64,000 nt of DNA from Paracoccus lichenicola (GTDB taxonomy: Bacteria; Pseudomonadota; Alphaproteobacteria; Rhodobacterales; Rhodobacteraceae), in contig NZ_WMBT01000003.1 of NCBI RefSeq assembly GCF_009708075.1, forward strand, positions 62,001 to 126,000. The letters are read 5' to 3'. Positions 32,380 through 42,268 of this stretch are shown one piece after another. Below the pieces are notes generated by a model. It did not search any database. It saw nothing but the letters and a program-made list of their open reading frames with translations, and was not told the DNA's origin. Both the position numbers and the translations under genes were made by a program. Each line of letters begins with the position of its first letter. The stretch's first letter is position 1.

Positions 32380-32484
32380 GGGGATCGTCGGGGCCTTGTC
32401 TGGATCGGGTCTGGCGACAGTCCGGCCAAACGGCCCGGACAGTCAACCGCGAACCGGGCGGGAAACCGCCCACGTGAGGCCTAT

Positions 32485-32901
32485 TCAGGCGGGCCGTGGG
32501 TCCGATGAAACCGTGACGGGAATCCCGCGGGGCAGCGAACAACCGACCATCGAGCTGTCCCTGGCCTCGTCGATCAGGGGCTGCGGGTCCGATCCGTCAG
32601 CCATGACGCATTGCACGGTCATCTCGGCCCCCGTGGCGATGGGCGGGTCGCCCTCCAACGCCAGATGCACCTTGACGGAGATCGAGGCGATAGCCACCCC
32701 GCGCCTGTGCGCGATGTAACGCAGGTCGTTGCAAAAGCAGCCGCCGATGGCCAGCGCCAGCAGTTGCGCGCCGTTGAAGCCCAGGCCCATGCCGCCCGCG
32801 CGGCCCTCGGGCCGGTCGGCGATCAGGCAATGGGCGCCCGCCCAGCCAAGCGCGGCCTCGGTTTCGGGAAGGTTCATCAGGCTGACGCTGACGACTGGCA
32901 T
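32485..32901 (-). CDS. OsmC-family protein
   Basis: The 138-residue protein has the OsmC pattern: GMGLGFNGAQLLALAIGGCFCNDLRYIAHRRG with one catalytic cysteine, and the second conserved cysteine in SSMVGCSLPRG. OsmC/Ohr proteins reduce organic hydroperoxides in the cytoplasm. Here CFC gives an extra cysteine at the first site. The gene stands alone between the kinase and the aldo/keto reductase. Confidence 0.85.
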   Translation of the reverse strand: MPVVSVSLMNLPETEAALGWAGAHCLIADRPEGRAGGMGLGFNGAQLLALAIGGCFCNDLRYIAHRRGVAIASISVKVHLALEGDPPIATGAEMTVQCVMADGSDPQPLIDEARDSSMVGCSLPRGIPVTVSSDPRPA

Positions 32902-32951
32902 GGTGGCCCCCTTGATGGGACCAGCCTAGCACGGGTCGGGGCGGTTTGTCC

Positions 32952-33995
32952 TTATCCCTCGCCCGCGTCCTCGGTCGATCCGCGCCAGATGTTCACGTCC
33001 CCGCCCGCCGACAGTTCGTCGATGCGGGCCAGTTCATCCGCCGTGAAATCCAGCCGGTCCAGCGCGCCCACGCAATCGGCCACCTGCGACGCGCGCGACG
33101 CGCCGATCAGCGCGCTGGTCACGCGGGGGTCGCGCAGGGTCCAGGCCACCGCCAGCTGCGCTAGGCTTTGCCCGCGCCCGGCCGCCAGATCGTTCAGCCC
33201 GTTCAGGCGTTGGGTCATGTCGTCCGTCAGCCAGTCGGGGGCCAGCGATTTCCCCTGCGCCGCGCGGCTGTCGGCAGGGATGTCCCGCAGGTATTTCCCC
33301 GTCAGCATCCCCTGGGCCAGCGGCGTGAAGACGATGCTGCCCATGCCCGCATCCTCCAGCCTGTCCAGCAGCCCGTCGCGTTCGATCCAGCGGTTCAGCA
33401 TGTTGTAGGAAGGCTGATGGATCAGGCAGGGCGTGCCCAGGTCGCGCAGGATCGCCGCCGCCTCGCGCGTCCGCGCGCTGTTATAGCTGGAAATCCCCAC
33501 ATACAGCGCGCGTCCCGACCGCACGATATGATCCAGCGCGCCCATGGTTTCCTCCAAAGGCGTGTCGGGATCGAAGCGGTGGGAATAGAAGATGTCCACG
33601 TAATCCAGACCCAGCCGTTTCAGCGACTGGTCGCAGGACGCGATCAGGTATTTGCGGCTGCCGAACTCCCCGTAAGGGCCGGGCCACATGTCCCAACCGG
33701 CCTTGCTGCTGATGACCAGCTCATCCCGGTGGCCCGCGAAATCGGTGCGCAGGATGTCCCCGAACGCTTCCTCGGCGCTGCCGGGGGGCGGGCCATAGTT
33801 GTTGGCCAGGTCGAAATGAGTGATGCCAAGATCGAAGGCCGTGCGGCAGATGTCGCGTTTCGTCTGATGCGGCGTGTCATGGCCGAAATTGTGCCACAGC
33901 CCCAGGCTGATCGCGGGCAATTGCAACCCGGACCGCCCGCAGCGGCGGTATCGCATCCGGTCGTAACGGTCGGGGTCGGGCCGGTAGTCCGTCAT
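32952..33995 (-). CDS. Aldo/keto reductase (glyceraldehyde-3-phosphate reductase type)
   Basis: The ATG at 33995 overlaps the ileS stop (ATGA) and yields 347 residues; the frame is open much further inside ileS but that is not coding for this protein. Family motifs: FDLANNYGPPPGSAEEAFG with the catalytic Tyr, ISSKAGWDMWPGPYG with Lys, YSHRFDPDTPLEETMGALDHIV with His, and ALIGASRASQVADCVGAL for NADPH binding. It resembles E. coli YghZ, which reduces L-glyceraldehyde 3-phosphate and methylglyoxal. Confidence 0.92.
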   Translation of the reverse strand: MTDYRPDPDRYDRMRYRRCGRSGLQLPAISLGLWHNFGHDTPHQTKRDICRTAFDLGITHFDLANNYGPPPGSAEEAFGDILRTDFAGHRDELVISSKAGWDMWPGPYGEFGSRKYLIASCDQSLKRLGLDYVDIFYSHRFDPDTPLEETMGALDHIVRSGRALYVGISSYNSARTREAAAILRDLGTPCLIHQPSYNMLNRWIERDGLLDRLEDAGMGSIVFTPLAQGMLTGKYLRDIPADSRAAQGKSLAPDWLTDDMTQRLNGLNDLAAGRGQSLAQLAVAWTLRDPRVTSALIGASRASQVADCVGALDRLDFTADELARIDELSAGGDVNIWRGSTEDAGEG

Positions 33996-36988
33996 GACAG
34001 AACCTCGTCGCAGCGCCCGCAGACGCCGGGATGCTTGTGCGTCCCCACATCGGGCAGGATCTTCCAGCACCGCTGGCATTTCTCGCCATCCGCCGCCTCG
34101 AACACCACGCCGATGCCGGGGGTTTCCGCCATGCGGAACGCCTCGGCCGGGGCGGGGTCCAGAGTCAGCGACAGGTCCGAGGTGATGCAGACATCCGCGA
34201 AATCCACCGATTTCAACGCGGCCAGCATGTCGCGGTCCTCGACATGAACGACCGGCGCGGCCTCCAGGCTGGCGCCGATGGTCTTGTCGGACCGCCTGAC
34301 CTCCAGCGCGGCGGTGACGACGCGGCGGGCGCGGCGGACGTGGTCCCATTTCACCGCCAGCGGCTCGTTCAGCCAGTCGGCGGGGGTCACGGGGAAGTCG
34401 TGCAGATGCACGCTGTCGTCGTATGAGGGGAAGCGCGACAGCCACACATCCTCGGTCGTGAAGGGCAGGATCGGGGCCAGCCAGGTGACAAGCCGGTGGA
34501 ACAGGATGTCCAGCACCGTCCGCGCGGCCCGCCTGCGCGGGCTGTCCGGGGCGTCGCAATACAGCGCATCCTTGCGGATGTCGAAATAGAAGGCCGACAA
34601 ATCGACGGTGCAGAACTGGAACAGCGTCTGGAACACGCCTTGGAAGTCGAACTGGTCGTAACCCTTGCGCACCGCGTGATCCAGTTGCGCAAGGCGATGC
34701 AGGATCCACTGTTCCAGCTCGGGCATCTGCGCCGGGTCGATCTTCTCGGCATCGCCGAACCCGTCCAGCGCGCCCAGCAGGAAACGCAGCGTGTTGCGCA
34801 ACCGGCGATAGCTGTCGGCGGTGCCTTTCAGGATTTCCGGCCCGATCCGCTGGTCGGCGGTGTAATCGGCCTGCGCCACCCACAGGCGCAGGATGTCGGC
34901 GCCGTATTGCTCGATCACCTTCGCGGGGACGATGGTGTTGCCCAGCGACTTGGACATCTTCATGCCCTTTTCGTCCAGCGTGAAGCCATGCGTCACCACG
35001 TTGCGATAAGGCGCGCGGCCCTTGGTGGCGCAGCCTTGCAGCAAGGACGACTGGAACCACCCGCGATGCTGGTCGGTGCCTTCCAGGTAAACGTCGGCGA
35101 TCCCGTCCGGCGCCCCGTCCGCCCGGTCGCGCAGCACGAAGGCATGGGTGGATCCGCTGTCGAACCACACGTCCAGCACGTCCATCACCTGGTCATAGTC
35201 GTCCGGGTTCACGATCCCGTCCAGCATCCGCGCCTTGAAGCCGTCGCGGTACCAGACATCGGCGCCCTCGGCCTCGAACGCGGCGATGATGCGGTCGTTC
35301 ACGCGCTGGTCGCGCAGCAGGAAGTCGTCGTCGGTGGGCTTGGCCCCGCGCCGCACGAAGCAGGTCAGCGGCACGCCCCAGGCCCGCTGGCGCGACAGCA
35401 CCCAGTCGGGGCGGTTTTCCACCATCGCGTGGATGCGGTTCCGCCCGGTCTGCGGCCACCACTTCACCAGCTTGTCGATGCTGTTCAGCGCCCGCGTGCG
35501 GATCGTGTCGCCATGCGCGCCCATGCCGTCGGTCAGAGGCTTGTCGATGGCCGCGAACCATTGCGGCGTGTTGCGATAGATCAGCGGCGCCTTGGACCGC
35601 CAGGAATGGGGATAGGAGTGCTTGATCTTCCCCTTGGCCAGCAGCGCGCCCGCATAGGCCAGTTGCTTGATGACGCTGACATTGGCCGGGCCGTCCTTGC
35701 CGTCCGCGTCGATGATCGCCTGCCCGCCGAACAGCGGCAGATCCTTGCGATACGAGCCGTCGGGTTCGACGTTGTAGGTCATGGGCAGCTTGAAGCGCAG
35801 CCCAAGCTGATAGTCGTCGTCGCCATGGCTGGGCGCGGTATGGACAAAGCCCGTGCCCGCGTCGTCGGTGACGTGATCGCCGGGGAGAAGGGGAACGTCA
35901 TAGTCCCATTCGCCATTGCCGCCCTCGATGGCGCGGAAGGGGTGAGCGAGGGTTAGGCTGCCAAGTTCCGTTGCCGTCAGAAGGAAAAGACGCTCGGCAT
36001 GTTCAATCCTTGCGGACGCGAAAACAGTATCGGCCAGCGCAGTCGCCAAAATCAGGCGCTCGCCCGGTCGCGCCAAGGCGCCTTCAGCAACCTCGGTCAC
36101 ATTGTAAATAGCGTATTCAATATCGGGGCTGAAGGCGACAGCGCGATTTTGCGGGATGGTCCAAGGCGTCGTCGTCCAAATCACCACGGATGCCGAGGCA
36201 AGCTGGTCGCGAACATGGTTTGCAAGAAGGTTCAACTCAACCTCGGACATCGCCGGGTCTTGCGGGTTGTCATAAAGAGTGACCACAGCCTGCGACGGGT
36301 TTGTTACCGGAAACCGCACCCACACCGTATGGCTGGTGTGGTCCTTGTATTCCACCTCGGCCTCGGCCAGCGCGGTCTTTTCCACCGGCGACCACATCAC
36401 GGGCTTGGACCCCTGATACAGCGCGCCGTTCATCACCAGCTTCATGAACTCGGCCGCGATCACCGCCTCGGCGTGGAAATCCATCGTCAGATAGGGGTCG
36501 TCCCACTTGCCAGTGATGCCGAGGCGCTTGAACTCGGCCCGCTGGATGTCGATCCATTCGTCGGCAAAGCGGCGGCATTCCTGGCGGAACTCGACCACGT
36601 CCACGGCGTCCTTGTCGCGGCCCTCAGCGCGGTATTTCTCCTCGATCTTCCATTCGATGGGCAGGCCGTGGCAGTCCCAGCCAGGGACGTATCGCGCGTC
36701 GCGGCCCATCATCTGGTGGCTGCGCACGATGATGTCCTTGATGGTCTTGTTCAGCGCGTGGCCGATATGCAGGTGCCCGTTGGCATAGGGGGGACCGTCG
36801 TGCAGGATGAAGGGCGCGCGGCCCGCGCTGCGTTCACGCAGGCGGTCATAGATGCCGATCCGCTCCCACCGGGCCAGCCATTCCGGCTCGCGCTGCGGCA
36901 GGCCCGCGCGCATGGGAAACTCGGTCTGCGGCAGGAAGACGGTGTCGCGGTAATCGGGGGCGTCAGACGTGACGGTATCGGCGGCCAT
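33992..36988 (-). CDS. ileS: Isoleucyl-tRNA synthetase
   Basis: The 998-residue enzyme charges tRNA-Ile. The HIGH signature is in YANGHLHIGHALNKT (about 69-80), the CP1 editing domain has VIWTTTPWTIPQNRA and GTGFVHTAPSHGDDDY, the KMSKS loop is GMKMSKSLGNTI, and the anticodon-binding and zinc domain ends EKCQRCWKILPDVGTHKHPGVCGRCDEVLS. It is full length. A 360-bp part of the editing domain (about 35940-36300) has lower GC and different codon use. A leader ORF and hairpin lie upstream. Confidence 0.97.
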   Translation of the reverse strand: MAADTVTSDAPDYRDTVFLPQTEFPMRAGLPQREPEWLARWERIGIYDRLRERSAGRAPFILHDGPPYANGHLHIGHALNKTIKDIIVRSHQMMGRDARYVPGWDCHGLPIEWKIEEKYRAEGRDKDAVDVVEFRQECRRFADEWIDIQRAEFKRLGITGKWDDPYLTMDFHAEAVIAAEFMKLVMNGALYQGSKPVMWSPVEKTALAEAEVEYKDHTSHTVWVRFPVTNPSQAVVTLYDNPQDPAMSEVELNLLANHVRDQLASASVVIWTTTPWTIPQNRAVAFSPDIEYAIYNVTEVAEGALARPGERLILATALADTVFASARIEHAERLFLLTATELGSLTLAHPFRAIEGGNGEWDYDVPLLPGDHVTDDAGTGFVHTAPSHGDDDYQLGLRFKLPMTYNVEPDGSYRKDLPLFGGQAIIDADGKDGPANVSVIKQLAYAGALLAKGKIKHSYPHSWRSKAPLIYRNTPQWFAAIDKPLTDGMGAHGDTIRTRALNSIDKLVKWWPQTGRNRIHAMVENRPDWVLSRQRAWGVPLTCFVRRGAKPTDDDFLLRDQRVNDRIIAAFEAEGADVWYRDGFKARMLDGIVNPDDYDQVMDVLDVWFDSGSTHAFVLRDRADGAPDGIADVYLEGTDQHRGWFQSSLLQGCATKGRAPYRNVVTHGFTLDEKGMKMSKSLGNTIVPAKVIEQYGADILRLWVAQADYTADQRIGPEILKGTADSYRRLRNTLRFLLGALDGFGDAEKIDPAQMPELEQWILHRLAQLDHAVRKGYDQFDFQGVFQTLFQFCTVDLSAFYFDIRKDALYCDAPDSPRRRAARTVLDILFHRLVTWLAPILPFTTEDVWLSRFPSYDDSVHLHDFPVTPADWLNEPLAVKWDHVRRARRVVTAALEVRRSDKTIGASLEAAPVVHVEDRDMLAALKSVDFADVCITSDLSLTLDPAPAEAFRMAETPGIGVVFEAADGEKCQRCWKILPDVGTHKHPGVCGRCDEVLS

Positions 36989-37025
36989 GGGGCATCCTTG
37001 GTGCGGAGGGTTCGGACATGCGGCG

Positions 37026-37091
37026 ACCCGGCGGCGCGAAACCTCACGCCGCCGGGTTGCTAATTCGGGATCCGAACGCCAGAAATTCCAT
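37026..37091 (-). promoter_or_regulatory. ileS leader: 15-residue ORF running into an 11-bp hairpin
   Basis: On the minus strand, 56 bases before ileS, GAGGG precedes an ATG at 37091 that opens MEFLAFGSRISNPAA and stops at 37044-37046. The last codons form the left arm of a perfect 11-bp hairpin (CGCCGCCGGGT region 37047-37057 with 37026-37036) whose loop begins with the TGA. A ribosome on this ORF would melt the hairpin. This resembles a translation-coupled leader; it has only one Ile codon, and no U-run follows the hairpin. Confidence 0.4.
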
Positions 37092-37117
37092 GCCGCCCTC
37101 TATAGGAACCCGCCCGC

Positions 37118-37942
37118 GTGCCCGCAACCCTGACCGATGACGCCATGGCCCGCCGCCGGGCCGCCGTGTCGCGCTTTGTCCGCGACAGGTATGGCCCGCG
37201 CGGCAGCCTGCGCCTGCACCGCGCGGCGCTTGGGTGGGATCTGCTGCGCGCGCCGGTCAACGTGATGCTGTCACCGGTCTTTTTGCTGACGCGGCTGCTG
37301 TCTTGGCTGCTGTCGCGGCTTGGCGCAAGGCGCGCGGGCGCCTGGCTGGGCGCGCGGCGGGTGTTCCTGCCGTCCGACATGGGCCGGGTGATCGAGGCCG
37401 ACCTGATCCGCCTGGTCGGTGAGTTGGACGCCCAAGGCATCGGCCCGAACGCCCCGCCCGAGGCCGTCCGCCATCAGGCCGCCACCCTGGCCGAGACCCG
37501 GAACGCCGTGTCCGAGATCACCACATCGTTGATCGTCCTGGTGGGCGGCTGGCTGCTCTTCGACCGCGCGACGCCGGGCGTCATCTCGCTGGCCGGACCG
37601 CTGGCCGAGATCCGCGCCCATGCCACGGCCGTGAACGATTTCCTGCTGGGCGACACCCTGGGCCGCGCCTGGTACTGGGCCTTTCCGGTCGAACTGTCCC
37701 CCTGGACGGTGATCCTGACCGGGGTCGCCCTTGCCGTGGCAGGGTCGCTGGTCACGACCTTCGCCGGGCTGATCGCCGATCCGGTGCAGCTGTGGACCGG
37801 CACCCACCGCCGCCGCATCGGGCGCCTGCTGGACCGGCTGGACCGGGCGGAACCCGCATCGGGGATCGAACGCGAGCATCTCCTCGCCCGCGCGGGCGAC
37901 CTGTCGGACGCGGTGCTGATGCTGTGGCGGAACTTGCGCTAG
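37118..37942 (+). CDS. Conserved membrane protein (DUF6635-like), unknown
   Basis: The 274-residue protein starts [51 protein letters not shown]. Hydrophobic helices are at about 48-68, 136-152 and 195-222, with Arg-rich soluble ends. The pattern [11 protein letters not shown]...[17 protein letters not shown] recalls the Rhodobacteraceae family DUF6635; I give that from memory and tentatively. Its TAG overlaps the convergent queF stop by three bases. It is divergent from ileS. Confidence 0.75.
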   Translation: MPATLTDDAMARRRAAVSRFVRDRYGPRGSLRLHRAALGWDLLRAPVNVMLSPVFLLTRLLSWLLSRLGARRAGAWLGARRVFLPSDMGRVIEADLIRLVGELDAQGIGPNAPPEAVRHQAATLAETRNAVSEITTSLIVLVGGWLLFDRATPGVISLAGPLAEIRAHATAVNDFLLGDTLGRAWYWAFPVELSPWTVILTGVALAVAGSLVTTFAGLIADPVQLWTGTHRRRIGRLLDRLDRAEPASGIEREHLLARAGDLSDAVLMLWRNLR

Positions 37943-38400
37943 CCCCGCCCCCTATACCCAGCCACGCCCTGATCCGGCAGCCACAGCCCCGCAGGCGCGG
38001 TCCCGGTCTGCCAGAACACGTCGATGGGCATCCCGCCGCGCGGATACCAGTATCCGCCGATCCGCAGCCATTGCGGCGCGATGGCCTGAACCAGCCGCTT
38101 GCCGATGCCTACCGTGCAATCCTCATGAAAGGCGCCGTGGTTGCGGAAGCTGCCCAGGTAAAGCTTCAGCGACTTCGATTCCACCAGCCAGTCGCCGGGC
38201 ACATAGTCGATGACCAAGTGCGCGAAATCCGGCTGGCCGGTGATCGGGCACAGGCTGGTGAACTCGGGCTGCGTGAAGCGGATCACGTAGGTTTCGCCCG
38301 CCTGCGGGTTCGGGACGCGCTCCAGCACGGCCCGTTCGGGACTGGCGGGCAGGTCGGTCTTGGCGCCAAGCTGGGTCAGCGCATCGGTGTAATGGGACAT
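37939..38400 (-). CDS. queF: NADPH-dependent preQ0 reductase QueF
   Basis: The ATG at 38400 follows an AAGGAGG site, giving 153 residues. QueF reduces 7-cyano-7-deazaguanine to preQ1 in queuosine synthesis. The catalytic cysteine and aspartate are in [16 protein letters not shown], the NADPH/substrate part is [22 protein letters not shown]. It is the short, single-domain type. It converges on and slightly overlaps the membrane-protein gene before it. Confidence 0.95.
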   Translation of the reverse strand: MSHYTDALTQLGAKTDLPASPERAVLERVPNPQAGETYVIRFTQPEFTSLCPITGQPDFAHLVIDYVPGDWLVESKSLKLYLGSFRNHGAFHEDCTVGIGKRLVQAIAPQWLRIGGYWYPRGGMPIDVFWQTGTAPAGLWLPDQGVAGYRGRG

Positions 38401-38485
38401 GGGGCCTCCTTGACGGCGCGCGGGGATAGCAGCCCCCGCCCCATGCGTCAAACCGCGCCTTGCGGAACCCCGCCCCGCAGGCCAC

Positions 38486-38899
38486 ATGATGCCTGCCATG
38501 ATCCCGCCCCGCTTCGATGTCACCGCAGACCAGATCGACCAGGTGGTCGCCGTCTTCTACGGCGCCGTCCGGCGGCACGAGGTGCTGGGCCCTGTCTTCG
38601 CAAACCACGTCACCGACTGGCCCGCGCACGAGGGGAAGATCGCCGCCTTCTGGCGCAACGCGATCCTTTACGAACGCAGCTATGACGGCAGCCCAATGCG
38701 CGCCCACATGCGGGCGGGCGACGTGCGGGCCGATCATTTCCCGATCTGGCTCGCGCTGTTCGACGAAACCCTGCGCCGCACCCTGCCCCCGGACGCCGCC
38801 CGCGCCTGGTCCGCCCTGGCCCACCGCATCGGCCAGGGCCTGCGCATGGGGGTCGAGGACATCCGCCCCACGCGCGAAGGCCCGTCTATCTTACGATAA
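38486..38899 (+). CDS. Group III truncated haemoglobin
   Basis: The 137-residue globin shows the group III pattern: [47 protein letters not shown] and the proximal-histidine segment [16 protein letters not shown]. These cytoplasmic proteins bind O2 or NO; in other bacteria they are linked to microaerobic growth or NO handling. It is divergent from queF and convergent with the TRIC gene. Confidence 0.9.
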   Translation: MMPAMIPPRFDVTADQIDQVVAVFYGAVRRHEVLGPVFANHVTDWPAHEGKIAAFWRNAILYERSYDGSPMRAHMRAGDVRADHFPIWLALFDETLRRTLPPDAARAWSALAHRIGQGLRMGVEDIRPTREGPSILR

Positions 38900-38908
38900 T
38901 GGCCTGCG

Positions 38909-39541
38909 CTAACGCCTTGGCGGGCGCGCCTTGTAGGTCGGCAGGCTCCACCCCAGCAGCAGGCTGCCCGCGCGCAGGGCGATCACGACGATCCCGCAAA
39001 AGATCAGCGCCACCGGCCGGGGCATCCCCACGCCGATCAGCGCCACGGCGATCACAGCACCGCCGAAGGTCGCGGTGACGTAAAGCTCCTTCTGCTTCAG
39101 CACCATGGGCAGTTCGTTGCCCACCACGTCGCGGATCAGCCCGCCGAAGGTGCCGGTGACGACCCCCATCGCGACCACCACGACCGGGCTTGCCCCGGTT
39201 TCCAGGGCCAGCCCCACGCCTGCGGGCACGGCCACCGCCAGGGCGAAGGCGTCCAGCCAGACGATCAGGTTGTATCGGCTTTCAAACAGATGCGCGGTGA
39301 AGAACACCACGACCGCCGCGCCCGTCGTCAGCAGGATCAGTTCCGGGCGCTGCACCCAGAAGACCGGATCGCGGCCCAGCACCAGGTCGCGCACCGTGCC
39401 GCCGCCGATGCCGGTCAGCGTGGCGAAGAAGATGAAGCCCACCAGGTCCAGCTGCGCCCGGCTGGCGACCAGGGCGCCAGTCAACGCGAAGACCAGCACG
39501 CTGGCGTAGTCCAGCCACGGGACAAGCCCCGCCAGCGTCAC
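38909..39541 (-). CDS. TRIC-type (UPF0126) monovalent cation channel
   Basis: The 210-residue protein has seven hydrophobic helices in two repeated halves, each with the glycine-rich kink: [20 protein letters not shown] and [19 protein letters not shown]. This is the bacterial trimeric intracellular cation channel fold of the inner membrane. Its start overlaps the rnhA stop by four bases, so it belongs to the lysE-rnhA run. Confidence 0.92.
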   Translation of the reverse strand: MTLAGLVPWLDYASVLVFALTGALVASRAQLDLVGFIFFATLTGIGGGTVRDLVLGRDPVFWVQRPELILLTTGAAVVVFFTAHLFESRYNLIVWLDAFALAVAVPAGVGLALETGASPVVVVAMGVVTGTFGGLIRDVVGNELPMVLKQKELYVTATFGGAVIAVALIGVGMPRPVALIFCGIVVIALRAGSLLLGWSLPTYKARPPRR

Positions 39542-40005
39542 CCGGCAACCTTCGCGGGCTTGAAGGGCGCCATGCCGCCCCGTGCCAGTTCATCGGCGCG
39601 TTCGTTTTCGGGATGCCCCGCATGGCCCTTGATCCAGGCCCATGTCACGGTATGGCGCCGCTGCGCCTCGTCCAGGCGCTGCCACAGTTCGACGTTCTTG
39701 ACGGGCTTCCTGTCGGCGGTCTTCCAGCCGTTGCGCTTCCAGCCGTGGATCCACTGGGTCACGCCGTTCTTCACATAGGCGCTGTCGGTGGTGATGGTGA
39801 TCGCGCTTGGCCGGGTGAGAGCCTCCAGCGCGCTGATCGCGGCCATCAGTTCCATCCGGTTGTTGGTGGTCAGCGCCTCGCCCCCGGCAAGCTCGCGTTC
39901 CTTGACGACGGTGCCGCCATCCATGGCGCGCATCAGGACGCCCCAGCCACCGGGGCCGGGATTGCCGCTGCACGCGCCGTCGGTCCAGGCGTGAAGCTCG
40001 GTCAT
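39538..40005 (-). CDS. rnhA: Ribonuclease HI
   Basis: The ATG at 40005 overlaps the stop of the LysE-type gene (ATGA), giving 155 residues. RNase HI cuts RNA in RNA-DNA hybrids. The catalytic acids are in [16 protein letters not shown] (Asp), [13 protein letters not shown] (Glu), [22 protein letters not shown] (Asp) and [11 protein letters not shown] (Asp, with His124-equivalent in KGHAGH). Confidence 0.96.
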   Translation of the reverse strand: MTELHAWTDGACSGNPGPGGWGVLMRAMDGGTVVKERELAGGEALTTNNRMELMAAISALEALTRPSAITITTDSAYVKNGVTQWIHGWKRNGWKTADRKPVKNVELWQRLDEAQRRHTVTWAWIKGHAGHPENERADELARGGMAPFKPAKVAG

Positions 40006-40604
40006 GCGCGCGCCATGGCCAGCTTGACCCCAAGCGCCGCGAAGGACAGCGCGAAGGCGCGGCGCAGCCAGCGCATCGCCGCCTCGGACGCCAGCAGCAT
40101 GTCGCGGCCCGAGGCTGCCAGGGCGGCATAGCCCAGGAAGGTCACGAAGGTGACGGCCGAGAAGGCGGCGCCCAGTTGCACCAGCAGCCCAAGGCCCGAT
40201 CCCTGCGGCATGAATTGCGGGATGAAGGCCAGGAAGAACAAAGGGAGCTTGGGATTGAGCAGGTTCAGAAGAATCCCCCGCCGGACGATCCGGCCCGCGG
40301 GCGCAGGGGCGGCGGGCGCGACCGACATGCCGCCGCGATCCTTCAGCACCGCCCAGGCCATCCACAGCAGATACAGCACCCCAGCGAATTTCACTGCCTG
40401 GAACAGCACCGCGCTGGTGTGCAGGATGGTGGCCAGCCCCGCCATCGCCACGGCCATGTGAAAGACGGTCGCGACCGTGCAGCCGACCGCCGCCCAGACC
40501 CCGGCCCGGAAACCGCCGCCCAGGGTCATCGACAGGGTATAGACCACCCCGATCCCGGGCGAGACGCAGACGATGAAGGCGGTCAGCAGATAATCCCAGC
40601 TCAT
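40002..40604 (-). CDS. LysE/RhtB-family amino-acid exporter
   Basis: The 200-residue protein has six hydrophobic helices and the LysE signature at the N-terminus, [35 protein letters not shown]. The middle [21 protein letters not shown] is also typical. It exports an amino acid or small metabolite; the substrate cannot be told. It overlaps gst and rnhA at its two ends. Confidence 0.92.
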   Translation of the reverse strand: MSWDYLLTAFIVCVSPGIGVVYTLSMTLGGGFRAGVWAAVGCTVATVFHMAVAMAGLATILHTSAVLFQAVKFAGVLYLLWMAWAVLKDRGGMSVAPAAPAPAGRIVRRGILLNLLNPKLPLFFLAFIPQFMPQGSGLGLLVQLGAAFSAVTFVTFLGYAALAASGRDMLLASEAAMRWLRRAFALSFAALGVKLAMARA

Positions 40605-41206
40605 CCGTCGATCCCCACATATCCCGGCAGCGCCGCCACCCGGTCCACCCAGCGATTGACGGACGGAAACCGCGCCATGTCGAAGCCGCCCCGTTCGCCC
40701 GCCGTGTGGGTATAGGCATAAAGGCAGATGTCGGCCAGGCTGGCCGCATCGCCTGCCAGCCAGTCGCGCGCGGCCAGCCGATCCTCCATCACCCCCAACA
40801 GCGCGTGTCCGCTGTCCAGCAGCGCGGCCAGCCGTTCCGGCGTCGCCTGCGCGCGGCGGTGGGGATAGGTTCGCAGGGCTGCGCGGACGGCGATCACGCC
40901 TTCATGCTGGTTCTGTTCCCAGAACATCCAGGCCAGCATCTCGGCCCGGACGAAGGGGTCGGACGGCACGAACCGCGTCCCCTCGCCCAGCCAGCACAGG
41001 ATGGCGTTCGATTCCGGCAGCAGCCGCCCGTCATCCAGTTCCAGCACCGGCGCCTTGCCGAAGGGCAGCCGCCCGCTGGCCTTGGCCCGGTCCAGCGCCT
41101 CGGTCATGTATTCGACATCCACGGTCTCGACCGCGCGCCCCAGCAGCGCCAAAAGCAGCCGCACCTTGTAGCTGTTGCCCGACGAGGGCATGGAATAAAG
41201 CCGCAT
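40601..41206 (-). CDS. Glutathione S-transferase family protein
   Basis: The start [23 protein letters not shown] is preferred (a further six codons are open upstream), giving 201 residues. The N-terminal thioredoxin-like domain has [24 protein letters not shown] (cis-Pro and Ser-binding), and the C-terminal helical domain has [22 protein letters not shown]. The serine in PSSGNS is the likely glutathione-activating residue. The substrate is unknown. Confidence 0.93.
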   Translation of the reverse strand: MRLYSMPSSGNSYKVRLLLALLGRAVETVDVEYMTEALDRAKASGRLPFGKAPVLELDDGRLLPESNAILCWLGEGTRFVPSDPFVRAEMLAWMFWEQNQHEGVIAVRAALRTYPHRRAQATPERLAALLDSGHALLGVMEDRLAARDWLAGDAASLADICLYAYTHTAGERGGFDMARFPSVNRWVDRVAALPGYVGIDG

Positions 41207-41217
41207 CTGCTTTGCCT

Positions 41218-41263
41218 TGGTCAAAATATCCCGGGGGTCCGGGGGCTGGCCCCCGGCTTGGCT
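41218..41263 (-). repeat. Rhodobacterales-like intergenic repeat, copy 1
   Basis: On the minus strand a GGGGGCCAGCCCCC hairpin is followed by a C-run and GGGATATTTTGACCAAG. A second copy of the same plan (G-run hairpin, CCCCC, GGGATATTTAAGCGAAG) occurs at 50755-50815. It sits between ispH and gst and may act as a terminator. Confidence 0.65.
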
Positions 41264-41264
41264 C

Positions 41265-42221
41265 TCAAACGGTTTCGCGCAGCACCTTCGGCACCTTGAA
41301 CTCGATGTTCTCCTGCGCCGTCTCGACGATCTCGACCGTCACGTCATAGCGGTCGCGAAAGGCGTCGATGACCTCGTTCACCAGCACCTCGGGGGCGCTT
41401 GCCCCTGCGGTGACGCCCACCGCGCGGGAACCATTGATGGCGCGCCAGTCGATCTGGTCAGCGCGCATCACCAGCTGCGCATAGGCGCAGCCCGCCGCGC
41501 GCCCGACCTCGACCAGGCGCTTGGAGTTCGAGGAATTCGGCGCCCCGATCACCAGCAGCGCGTCGATCTTGTGCGCAATTGCCTTGACCGCCGCCTGGCG
41601 GTTGGTGGTGGCATAGCAGATGTCCTCTCGGGCCGGGCCGGCGATTGCCGGAAACCGCGCCTGCAACGCCTCGACGATCTCGGCGGTGTCATCGACCGAC
41701 AGGGTGGTCTGGGTGATGAAGGCCAGCCGGTCCGGATCGCGCGGCGTGACCCGCGCGACATCGGCGACCGTCTCGACCAGGATCACCTCGCCCTCGGGCA
41801 GTTGGCCCATGGTGCCCAGGACCTCGGGGTGGCCGGCATGGCCGATCATCACCATCTGCAACCCCTCGGCATGATGGCGCGCGGCCTCGTTATGGACCTT
41901 GGTGACAAGGGGGCAGGTCGCGTCCACATGGATCATGTTGCGCCGCCGCGCCTCGGCGGGGACCGCCTTGGGCACGCCATGGGCGGAAAAGATCACCGGG
42001 CGGTCGTCGGGCACCTGGTCCAGTTCCTCGACAAAGACCGCGCCCTGGTCGCGCAAGGCATCCACGACGAACTTGTTGTGAACGATCTCGTGGCGGACAT
42101 AGACGGGGGCGCCCCATTTCTGCAACGCCATCTCGACGATCTTGATGGCCCGGTCCACGCCCGCGCAGAACCCGCGCGGCGCGGCAAGATACAGGGTCAA
42201 AGGCGGTTTCGCATGTTCCAT
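41265..42221 (-). CDS. ispH: 4-hydroxy-3-methylbut-2-enyl diphosphate reductase
   Basis: The 318-residue enzyme makes IPP and DMAPP in the last step of the MEP pathway. The three cluster cysteines lie in [30 protein letters not shown] and [15 protein letters not shown]. The catalytic Glu/Thr region is [13 protein letters not shown] and [11 protein letters not shown], and the substrate loop [11 protein letters not shown] is intact. Confidence 0.96.
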   Translation of the reverse strand: MEHAKPPLTLYLAAPRGFCAGVDRAIKIVEMALQKWGAPVYVRHEIVHNKFVVDALRDQGAVFVEELDQVPDDRPVIFSAHGVPKAVPAEARRRNMIHVDATCPLVTKVHNEAARHHAEGLQMVMIGHAGHPEVLGTMGQLPEGEVILVETVADVARVTPRDPDRLAFITQTTLSVDDTAEIVEALQARFPAIAGPAREDICYATTNRQAAVKAIAHKIDALLVIGAPNSSNSKRLVEVGRAAGCAYAQLVMRADQIDWRAINGSRAVGVTAGASAPEVLVNEVIDAFRDRYDVTVEIVETAQENIEFKVPKVLRETV

Positions 42222-42268
42222 GTGCCCGAGGTAGCGCGCCGGGGGCGTTTCGTCCAGCCGTCAGGCCC

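Noticed and set aside
32952..35168. A fused 738-residue aldo/keto reductase
   Set aside because: The first 390 residues are ileS read in another frame; the true start is the ATG that overlaps the ileS stop.
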